Position numbers and translations under genes: made by a program | Shown: positions 13,797 through 19,542 of the stretch, piece after piece | Position numbering within the stretch: position 1 is the first letter of the stretch | Layout of the letters: every line of letters begins with the position of its first letter | Notes under the pieces: model-generated | What the model was told of the DNA's origin: nothing | Seen by the model: the letters and a program-made list of their open reading frames with translations, nothing else | Databases searched by the model: none | DNA from: Alphaproteobacteria bacterium UBA1303 | GTDB taxonomy: Bacteria > Pseudomonadota > Alphaproteobacteria > Micropepsales > Micropepsaceae | NCBI GenBank assembly: GCA_002307315.1 | Contig: DBTZ01000002.1 | Span: forward strand, 17,973 to 37,514 | Reading direction: 5' to 3' | DNA length: 19,542 nt

Positions 13797-14720
13797 ATGC
13801 CGATGCGAAAAGCAACCGCGCACACACGGCCGATATGGCGCCTCGCCGCCGTATTGGCCCTTGCTTTCCTGGCGCTGTTCGCCGCCGCCCCGGCCGACGG
13901 CTTGGCGCGCGTTCAGGCCCATCCGGCCACGTGGCAGGTTGCCTCCCAGCACGGCAGCGCCGTGCTGTTCGGATCGCAGCACGTCCTGCCGGCCAACGTC
14001 GACTGGATGACGCCGGAATTGGAAAAGGCGCTGGCTGCCGCGGACGTGCTGGTGTTCGAGGCGCCGCTCGACGCCGATACCTTCGCGGCTTTTCGAACCC
14101 TGATGGCGGAACGCGGCATGCTACCCGCCGGTCGAACTTTGCGTTCGCTGCTGCCGCCCGATGCCGGGCCGAAGCTCGACCAGGCGCTGGCCATGCTACA
14201 TTGGCCGGAAACGATGGTCGGCGACAAGCGCCCGTGGCTGGCCGCTTTCATGTTCGACAGCGAACTGATCAGACGGCAAATGCAGAACGCGGTGGCGGGG
14301 CCGGACCTTGCGCTGATGCAACGGGCGAAGCGGGACAAGACGGAGATCCGCTATTTGGAAACCGCCGAGAGCCAGCTCGCGCTCATCGCCCCCGCCGATT
14401 CCAAAGTCGAACTTCAATTGTTCATGGCGACGATCGACGACGCCAAAACCGCCGACAGCGACCTGAAGGAAATGTCGACCGCCTGGATCAACGGCGATGC
14501 GGCCGCGCTCGAAAAGCTGATCATGCAGAATTCCGAAGGCATGCCGCAATTCCGGGATTATTTCTTCACCGACCGCAACACGGCAATGGCGGCGAAGATC
14601 GCCGCCATGCTGAAGGAAGATAAAAAGTTCGTCGTCGTCGTCGGCGCCGGGCATATGGTCGGCAAAGACGGCATTCCGGCGCTTTTGCGCGCCCAAGGCT
14701 TCAAGATCGAAGGCCCCTGA
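13797..14720 (+). CDS. TraB/GumN family protein, secreted or membrane-anchored
   Basis: A 307-residue protein of the TraB/GumN family. A signal peptide or anchor is visible (WRLAAVLALAFLALFAAAPADGLA, about residues 14-40), so it acts in the periplasm. The N-terminal ATWQVASQHGSAVLFGSQHVLP carries the family's GxxH motif and the C-terminal VVVVGAGHMVGKDG carries the GxGH motif; both are thought to form a TIKI-like metalloprotease active site. The ATG at 13797 is one base after the HPr stop; a second ATG at 13803 is possible. It is the last gene of the folE-hprK-EIIA-HPr run and ends 7 bp from the next, convergent gene. Confidence 0.87.
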   Translation: MPMRKATAHTRPIWRLAAVLALAFLALFAAAPADGLARVQAHPATWQVASQHGSAVLFGSQHVLPANVDWMTPELEKALAAADVLVFEAPLDADTFAAFRTLMAERGMLPAGRTLRSLLPPDAGPKLDQALAMLHWPETMVGDKRPWLAAFMFDSELIRRQMQNAVAGPDLALMQRAKRDKTEIRYLETAESQLALIAPADSKVELQLFMATIDDAKTADSDLKEMSTAWINGDAAALEKLIMQNSEGMPQFRDYFFTDRNTAMAAKIAAMLKEDKKFVVVVGAGHMVGKDGIPALLRAQGFKIEGP

Positions 14721-14727
14721 TTTCGGT

Positions 14728-14988
14728 TCAGCGGTGCCCTCCGGCAGCGCGCTTATGCTCGACGGTCTCGCCGGCAGCGATTTGCTCATGCATTTGCTGC
14801 CCGCTTCGGGCCACAAACAGCAATGTGTCGAGCTCTTCCTGCGAGATGCCATGCACGCGTGAGATGAGATCGATATGTGCCATCCGCACTAATGCCGCCG
14901 TCTCCTTGAGGCCGGCATCGGACAGATCGGATATCATGTCCCGCATCCGCGTTACGAGATGCTCGAATTCCGGTGTATCTGGCTTCAT
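14728..14988 (-). CDS. Small helical hypothetical protein
   Basis: An 86-residue protein, predicted almost wholly helical (TPEFEHLVTRMRDMISDLSDAGLKETAALVRMAHIDLISRVHGI), without membrane span or signal peptide, and with a basic tail (HKRAAGG). I recognise no domain. It is accepted as a gene because the ATG at 14988 has a good ribosome binding site (GGGAGA, 5-6 nt upstream), the codon use is typical of the neighbours, and its upstream region is AT-rich. It is convergent with the TraB/GumN gene, with 7 bp between the stops and no terminator between them. Confidence 0.68.
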   Translation of the reverse strand: MKPDTPEFEHLVTRMRDMISDLSDAGLKETAALVRMAHIDLISRVHGISQEELDTLLFVARSGQQMHEQIAAGETVEHKRAAGGHR

Positions 14989-15146
14989 CTGTTTCTCCCG
15001 CGGCGGTAGAATAGATTGTTGTTAAAGAAAATATCGCGATTCAATTTTCCGTGATAAATTGGTACACTTTTACCATGTATAATACAACCTTAGGATAATA
15101 TAAATATTACACACATACCCCGAGTTGACTCTCGCGTCATATTTGC
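14989..15146. promoter_or_regulatory. AT-rich upstream region with palindromes
   Basis: This 158-bp stretch between pflA and the small helical gene is AT-rich. It holds a 14-bp palindrome TAATAT-AA-ATATTA (15096-15109) and TGGTA-CACTTT-TACCA (15060-15075). It probably carries the promoter of the leftward 86-residue gene; TATTAT- and TATAAT-like hexamers are present but no well-spaced pair could be fixed. No terminator for pflA with a T-run is seen. Confidence 0.4.
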
Positions 15147-15875
15147 CTACACGGCAGGCAAGCCGTGCGACCAGAAGATCGTCCGAACCTTGGCAGTCAG
15201 ATCCGGCGACGGCGGCTCGGTCCCTTTGAGTTTATAGCCGTAGCCGAGGGCCTCCCATTTCGGTTCGCCCATCTTATGAAACGGCAGAACCTCGACCCGT
15301 TCGACGTTGCCGAGGGCGCGGGCATAAGCAGCCAGTTTCTCGATAGTGTCGGTATCGTCGGTCAGTCCCGGCACCAGCACATAGCGCAACCACACCGGCT
15401 TCTTGATCTCCGCCAGCCGCTCGGCGAATTTCAGCGTCGGCGCCAATTCGCCGCCGGTGACGACTTCGTATTGCGCCGGATCGAAGTGCTTGATGTCCAG
15501 CAGCACCAGATCGGTCGCTTTCAGCAGATCGTCGTCGGCATCGGCTCCGAGGAACCCGGACGTATCGAGCGCCGTATGCAACCCCATCGCTTTGCACCCC
15601 TGGAACAGCGCCTTAATGAAATCCGGCTGGGCCAGCGGTTCTCCGCCCGACGCGGTCACCCCGCCCTTTCCGGCGAGAAATTCCTTGTAATCGGAAATTT
15701 CGTGCAACAGTTCGGACACCGGCGTTTTCTTGCCGTCTTGCATGATCCACGAATCGGGATTGTGGCAGTACTGGCAGCGCAAACGGCATCCCGACAAAAA
15801 CACCACGAACCTTAAGCCGGGCCCGTCGACGCCACCGCCGGTAACCACCGAATGGATATATCCTTCCACGTCCAA
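15147..15875 (-). CDS. pflA: Pyruvate formate-lyase activating enzyme
   Basis: A radical-SAM enzyme that makes the glycyl radical on PflB under anoxia. It is 242 residues, like E. coli PflA. The 4Fe-4S cluster motif CxxxCxxC is CRLRCQYC (Cys30, 34, 37), followed by HNPDSW; GGVTASGGEPLAQPDF is the SAM-binding glycine region and LDTSGFLG a second conserved strand. The start is a TTG at 15875, supported by GGGAG seven nt upstream and by the family's N-terminus; no in-frame ATG is close. It lies 81 bp downstream of pflB, but a strong terminator stands between the two, so PflA should be made in smaller amounts. Confidence 0.95.
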   Translation of the reverse strand: MDVEGYIHSVVTGGGVDGPGLRFVVFLSGCRLRCQYCHNPDSWIMQDGKKTPVSELLHEISDYKEFLAGKGGVTASGGEPLAQPDFIKALFQGCKAMGLHTALDTSGFLGADADDDLLKATDLVLLDIKHFDPAQYEVVTGGELAPTLKFAERLAEIKKPVWLRYVLVPGLTDDTDTIEKLAAYARALGNVERVEVLPFHKMGEPKWEALGYGYKLKGTEPPSPDLTAKVRTIFWSHGLPAV

Positions 15876-15899
15876 TTCCGTCTCCCGTTCGAATACGGT

Positions 15900-15937
15900 A
15901 AAAAAAAAGCATGACCCGGCTCATCGCCGGGTCATGC
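15900..15937 (-). terminator. Strong intrinsic terminator between pflB and pflA
   Basis: Read on the minus strand: a perfect 12-bp stem (GCATGACCCGGC with GCCGGGTCATGC, 15909-15920 and 15926-15937), a 5-nt loop, then nine T (15900-15908 as A on the plus strand). It begins 20 nt after the pflB stop and ends 25 nt before the pflA start, so it should stop most pflB transcripts before pflA. Confidence 0.92.
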
Positions 15938-15956
15938 TCGCCAAGTTCAGGGAAAA

Positions 15957-18263
15957 TTACATGCAATTGTGGAAGGTGCGGTTGACAACATCCTTCTGCT
16001 GTTCCTTGGTCAATTTGATGAAGTTGACGGCGTACCCCGATACCCGCACGGTAAGCTGCGGATACTTCTCAGGATGATCCATCGCATCCAGCAACGTTTC
16101 GCGATTGAACACGTTGACGTTCATGTGGAACGCGTTCTTGGCGAAATAGCCGTCGAGCATGGTCGCCAGATTATCGATCCGCTCGCCTTCGGTCTTGCCC
16201 AGCGCACCGGGGACGATCGAGAAGGTGTTGGAAATGCCGTCCTGCGCGTATTCGTAAGGTAGCTTGGCGACCGACGATAACGAAGCCAGGGCGCCCTTCT
16301 TGTCGCGACCGTGCATCGGGTTGGCGCCAGGCGCAAACGGTTCGCCGTGACGGCGGCCGTCCGGGGTATTGCCGGTGTTCTTGCCGTAGACCACGTTGGA
16401 GGTGATGGTCAGCACCGACTGAGTCGGCACCGCATGGCGGTAGGTCGGCAGCGACTTCAGCTTCTTCATGAAGCGTTCGACCAATTCGACGGCGATCGAG
16501 TCGACCCGGTCGTCGTTGTTGCCGTAACAGGGATATTCGCCCTCGGTCTTGAAGTCGACGGCGAGACCGCGCTCGTCGCGGATGACCTTGACCTTGGCGA
16601 ACTTGATAGCCGACAGCGAGTCCGCAACAATCGACAGGCCGGCGATGCCGCAGGCCATGGTGCGAAGGATGTCGCGGTCGTGCAGCGCCATCTCGATGCG
16701 CTCGTAGCAGTACTTGTCGTGCATATAATGGATGATGTTGAGCGCATCCATATAGGTCTGCGCCAAGTAATCCATCATCGCGTCGAGCTTCGCCATCACC
16801 TCGTCGTAGACCAGCACGTCGCCGGTAATCGGTGCCATCGCGGGGCCGGCTTGGTCGCCGGAAACCTCGTCGCGGCCGCCGTTGATCGCATAAAGCAGCG
16901 TCTTGGCGAGGTTGGCGCGCGCACCGAAGAACTGCATCTGCTTGCCGATCCGCATGGCGGAAACGCAGCAGGCAATGCCGTAATCGTCGCCCCAGTACTG
17001 GCGCATCAGATCGTCGTTTTCGTACTGGATCGACGAGGTCTCGATCGAAACCTTGGCGGCGAACTTCTTGAAGCCTTCCGGCAGATGCTTCGACCACAGC
17101 ACGGTCAGATTCGGCTCCGGCGCCGGACCGATGTTGCTGAGAGTGTGCAGGAAGCGGAACGACGTCTTGGTCACCAGCGGACGGCCGGTGATATCGATGC
17201 CGCCGAGGGACTCGGTCACCCATACCGGATCGCCCGAAAACAGCGAATTGTATTCCGGGGTACGGGCGAAGCGTACCATGCGCAGCTTCATGACCAGATG
17301 GTCGATCAGTTCCTGCACTTCCGATTCGGTGATGACGCCGGCGGCAAGATCGCGTTCGATGAAGATGTCGAGGAACGTCGAGATACGGCCGATCGACATG
17401 GCCGCGCCGTTCTGCTCCTTCACCGCCCCGAGATAGCCGAAATAGGTCCACTGGATGGCTTCGCGGGCGTTTTGGGCCGGCTTGGAAATGTCGTAGCCGT
17501 AGCTCTTGGCCATCGCCTGAAGTTCCTTCAGGGCGCGGACCTGTTCGGCCAGTTCCTCGCGCAGACGGATATTCTCTTCGGTGATCGCATGGTCGAGCTG
17601 AGTGAACTGCTCCTTGCGCTCCTTGATCAGCGCATCGATGCCGTAAAGGGCGACGCGGCGATAGTCGCCGATGATACGGCCGCGGCCGTAACCGTCGGGC
17701 AAGCCGGTGATGATGTGCGACTTGCGGGCCTTGCGGATGGCATCGTTGTAAACGTCGAATACGCCGTCGTTATGGGTCTTGCGGTTCTTGACGAAGAAAT
17801 CGTGGACGCCCTCGTCGGCCTTGTAGCCGAAAGCCTCGCAGGCCTTTTCGGCAACGCGGATGCCGCCGAACGGCATGAATGCGCGCTTCAGCGGCTTGTC
17901 GGTCTGCAGACCGACGATCTGTTCCAATTCGGAATCGATATAGCCGGGTTCGTGCGAAACGATGGTGGAGACGATCTTGGTGTCCATGTCGAGCGTGCCG
18001 TTTTTGGCACGCTCCGCCGCCATCAAAGCGGAAACTTTCTCCCAAAGCTTATTGGTGCGCTCGGTCGGTCCGGCAAGAAACGAATCGTCGCCCAAATACG
18101 GCGTCACGTTGTTTTGGATAAAATCGCGAACGTTGATCTCGTGTTTCCAAATCGACCCCGAAAATGCCTTCCCGGCGGGAATATACGCGGCGACTTCGGG
18201 CGCCAGGACCTTATCCTTTTCGGCAAATACCTCACCGGCACGATCCACGATGAACTTCTCCAT
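15957..18263 (-). CDS. pflB: Pyruvate formate-lyase (formate C-acetyltransferase)
   Basis: Cleaves pyruvate with CoA into acetyl-CoA and formate without oxygen. The product is 768 residues, against about 760 in E. coli. The two catalytic cysteines are Cys432-Cys433 in YGIACCVSAM, and the glycyl-radical site is Gly743 in RVSGYAVNF near the C-terminus, which ends HNCM. The long GLPDGYGRGRIIGDYRRVALYG segment (about 187-208) is typical of true PFL, separating it from glycerol dehydratase or choline lyase relatives. The ATG at 18263 has GGAAGGCGGA further upstream and begins the conserved sequence. It is divergent from ahcY across 587 bp. Expression in anoxia is expected, but I saw no convincing FNR site. 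Confidence 0.97.
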   Translation of the reverse strand: MEKFIVDRAGEVFAEKDKVLAPEVAAYIPAGKAFSGSIWKHEINVRDFIQNNVTPYLGDDSFLAGPTERTNKLWEKVSALMAAERAKNGTLDMDTKIVSTIVSHEPGYIDSELEQIVGLQTDKPLKRAFMPFGGIRVAEKACEAFGYKADEGVHDFFVKNRKTHNDGVFDVYNDAIRKARKSHIITGLPDGYGRGRIIGDYRRVALYGIDALIKERKEQFTQLDHAITEENIRLREELAEQVRALKELQAMAKSYGYDISKPAQNAREAIQWTYFGYLGAVKEQNGAAMSIGRISTFLDIFIERDLAAGVITESEVQELIDHLVMKLRMVRFARTPEYNSLFSGDPVWVTESLGGIDITGRPLVTKTSFRFLHTLSNIGPAPEPNLTVLWSKHLPEGFKKFAAKVSIETSSIQYENDDLMRQYWGDDYGIACCVSAMRIGKQMQFFGARANLAKTLLYAINGGRDEVSGDQAGPAMAPITGDVLVYDEVMAKLDAMMDYLAQTYMDALNIIHYMHDKYCYERIEMALHDRDILRTMACGIAGLSIVADSLSAIKFAKVKVIRDERGLAVDFKTEGEYPCYGNNDDRVDSIAVELVERFMKKLKSLPTYRHAVPTQSVLTITSNVVYGKNTGNTPDGRRHGEPFAPGANPMHGRDKKGALASLSSVAKLPYEYAQDGISNTFSIVPGALGKTEGERIDNLATMLDGYFAKNAFHMNVNVFNRETLLDAMDHPEKYPQLTVRVSGYAVNFIKLTKEQQKDVVNRTFHNCM

Positions 18264-18763
18264 TGCTATACGTTCCGCCTTCCGAACAGGCGCAGGGGTA
18301 TTTCTATCACCCTTCGTCTCAATAATAGAAGTATTTTAAATGCGTCATTTTCCCTTACCCTACTTCGGGGTGGTTCGCCGGTCGCGATATCTACATTTTT
18401 TTGCCGCATTTTCGCCAACACTTTCCGTATCTCAGCTCAGCCGCGCAAAAAACAGGCAATCCACCGGATGGAAGTTTCCTTGTCCGAGTTTTCCCAGCAA
18501 TATTCAAATGCCTCGTGACATAAAACGGCAAACCGGCCAGCGTTTTCTGCCCATAACGATCGGCTAACCATAGGCGGGGAAAATTGCCGCAGCCCGATTA
18601 TCTGCCGAAAAAAACGCCAACAAATATAACGGCAAGCCCCCAACTGCCACACGCCGGACACCAAACGGCCCCGCGTTATCCGAATCATGCCCCCCCATAG
18701 GTCAAAGAATAAACGGCAGCACGATAGTATCGTCGGCCCCAGCCTCCGCGCCGACAAGCGGAG

Positions 18764-18795
18764 ATAAACATATGTATATTTCTTTATATGTTTAT
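18764..18795. promoter_or_regulatory. Palindromic operator upstream of ahcY
   Basis: ATAAACATAT (18764-18773) and ATATGTTTAT (18786-18795) form a perfect 10-bp inverted repeat around 12 bp. The right arm touches the -35 hexamer of the ahcY promoter. ArsR-family regulators SahR/SamR are known to control ahcY and methionine-cycle genes in many Proteobacteria through AT-rich palindromes, so this is a candidate site; the regulator identity is inference. Confidence 0.55.
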
Positions 18796-18823
18796 TGCCA
18801 GATCGTCAAGCCGCTGCTATGAA
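18795..18823 (+). promoter_or_regulatory. Sigma-70 type promoter of ahcY
   Basis: TTGCCA (18795-18800), spacer of exactly 17 bp, TATGAA (18818-18823). Transcription would start near 18830, leaving a leader of only about 20 nt with AGGAGA (18839-18844) as ribosome binding site. Such a short leader leaves no room for an SAH riboswitch. Confidence 0.6.
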
Positions 18824-18850
18824 GCAGGCAGCCAGATTCAGGAGACACCC

Positions 18851-19542
18851 ATGCCCGCGTCCGAATACATCGTCAAAGACATCGCCTTGGCCGATTGGGG
18901 CCTAAAGGAAATCGCCATCGCCGAGACCGAAATGCCCGGACTGATGGCCACCCGCGAAGAGTACGGACCGAGCCAACCGCTCAAAGGCGCCCGCATCGCC
19001 GGTTCTCTGCATATGACGATCCAGACCGCGGTGCTGATCGAAACCTTGAAAGCCCTGGGCGCCGACATTCGTTGGGCGTCATGCAATATATTCTCGACTC
19101 AGGACCATGCCGCCGCCGCGATCGCTGCGAACGGCACGCCGGTGTTTGCGGTCAAGGGCGAAAGCCTGCCCGACTATTGGGAATACACCCATAAGATCTT
19201 CGAATGGCCAAATGATAATGGCAATGGGGGAACGCCCAACATGATCCTCGACGACGGCGGCGATGCCACCTTGCTGGTCCATCTCGGCGTACGGGCGGAA
19301 GGCGGCGATACCGGCTTCCTCGATCACCCGACCTGCGAAGAAGAAGAAGTCCTGTTTGCGGCGATCAAGAAGCGCCTCGCTTCCAAGCCCGGCTTCTATT
19401 CCGCCATCGCCAAAAACATCAAGGGCGTTACCGAGGAGACCACCACCGGCGTGCATCGTCTCTATCAAATGGAAAAAGACGGCAAGTTGCTGTTCCCCGC
19501 CGTCAACGTCAACGACAGCGTCACCAAGTCGAAATTCGACAA
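18851..19542 (+). CDS. ahcY: Adenosylhomocysteinase, N-terminal part (runs off the window)
   Basis: Hydrolyses S-adenosylhomocysteine to adenosine and homocysteine, clearing the product of methyltransferases. The window holds 230 codons plus two bases of a protein usually 430-470 residues long; the NAD-binding domain is mostly outside. GSLHMTIQTAVLIETL (51-66), SCNIFSTQDHAAAAI (77-91) and MILDDGGDATLLVHLG are family hallmarks, and the extra stretch after the last of these fits the longer proteobacterial form. The ATG at 18851 has AGGAGA six nt upstream. In several alphaproteobacteria ahcY lies just downstream of ptsH; here about 5 kb with pflA and pflB lie between them. Confidence 0.96.
   Translation, partial: MPASEYIVKDIALADWGLKEIAIAETEMPGLMATREEYGPSQPLKGARIAGSLHMTIQTAVLIETLKALGADIRWASCNIFSTQDHAAAAIAANGTPVFAVKGESLPDYWEYTHKIFEWPNDNGNGGTPNMILDDGGDATLLVHLGVRAEGGDTGFLDHPTCEEEEVLFAAIKKRLASKPGFYSAIAKNIKGVTEETTTGVHRLYQMEKDGKLLFPAVNVNDSVTKSKFD

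Larger units (their letters stand above)
18264..18850. other. Divergent intergenic region pflB / ahcY (587 bp)
   Basis: It holds the pflB leader on the left and the ahcY promoter on the right. No convincing gene was found; two open frames here (one per strand) have Cys/Trp/Arg-rich, unstructured products and no ribosome binding site. Items seen: a C7 run (18690-18696), the palindrome ACGATA-G-TATCGT (18721-18733), and a pairable GTCGGC/GCCGAC (18732-18737, 18750-18755). I searched by eye for an FNR box (TTGAT-N4-ATCAA) and found none with both halves. No well-spaced pflB promoter pair stands out; TATTAT on the minus strand at 18322-18327 is a weak -10 candidate. Confidence 0.5.

Noticed and set aside
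16311..18518. 735-codon plus-strand frame opposite pflB
   Set aside because: Mirror of the pflB reading frame in GC-rich DNA; the minus-strand product is unmistakably PflB.
18437..18757. 106-codon minus-strand frame in the pflB/ahcY gap
   Set aside because: Cys/Trp/Arg-rich product, no ribosome binding site, no known domain, composition unlike the neighbouring genes.
18264..18760. FNR site for pflB
   Set aside because: Expected from biology, but no TTGAT-N4-ATCAA with both halves acceptable was found by eye.
18764..18850. SAH riboswitch before ahcY
   Set aside because: A good promoter at 18795-18823 leaves only about 20 nt of leader, and I see no matching multi-stem fold.

Overview
The window comes from the chromosome of a GC-rich alphaproteobacterium, most likely a member of the Rhodospirillales (Magnetospirillum/Phaeospirillum-like). 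The basis is the protein sequences, the glyQ-glyS-ppdK order, the short alphaproteobacterial HPr kinase followed by a mannose-type EIIA and HPr, and a PAS_5-family protein typical of that order. The genus call is inference; no search was run. Nearly all of it is ordinary housekeeping DNA. I see no phage, IS element, CRISPR array, tRNA or rRNA.

Layout, left to right. Positions 1-5724 are a minus-strand block read right to left: a DUF2007 protein, a TrmN6-like N6-adenine methyltransferase, glyQ, glyS, then after a 505-bp gap the N-terminal two-fifths or so of ppdK. The first two overlap by ATGA and glyQ/glyS overlap by one base, so they look like one operon. A polyprenyl diphosphate synthase (ispB-like) starts divergently at 5843. 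Next come a PAS_5 protein (minus), an acyltransferase-3 membrane protein (plus), an AT-rich spacer carrying an unannotated-looking 37-residue membrane peptide with its own good promoter, and a GNAT acetyltransferase. Convergent to the GNAT gene is a coupled TerB-like/sixA pair (minus). Then apaG (plus).

Positions 11994-14720 are a tight plus-strand run: folE, hprK, EIIA-Man, HPr and a secreted TraB/GumN protein, with gaps of 1-2 bases or ATGA overlaps. This is the regulatory (permease-less) PTS of alphaproteobacteria, here locked in one operon with GTP cyclohydrolase I and a TraB/GumN protein. A small helical protein of unknown function follows on the minus strand, then pflA and pflB (minus), and finally the first 230 codons of ahcY (plus). 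In many alphaproteobacteria ahcY lies close after ptsH; here the pyruvate formate-lyase genes sit between them, which suggests an insertion of the pfl cassette.

Metabolically several genes meet at PEP and pyruvate: PpdK interconverts them, PflB/PflA cleave pyruvate under anoxia, and the PTS phosphorelay draws on PEP. The most unusual items lie between genes: a roughly 210-bp element with four GTGAAAAAGT arms flanked by an 8-bp direct repeat; two copies of a dispersed palindrome (GGAAAACCGG-N3-CCACTTTTC); a strong terminator between pflB and a TTG-started pflA; a 10+10 bp palindrome beside the ahcY promoter; and a G9 tract at the start of the acyltransferase transcript.
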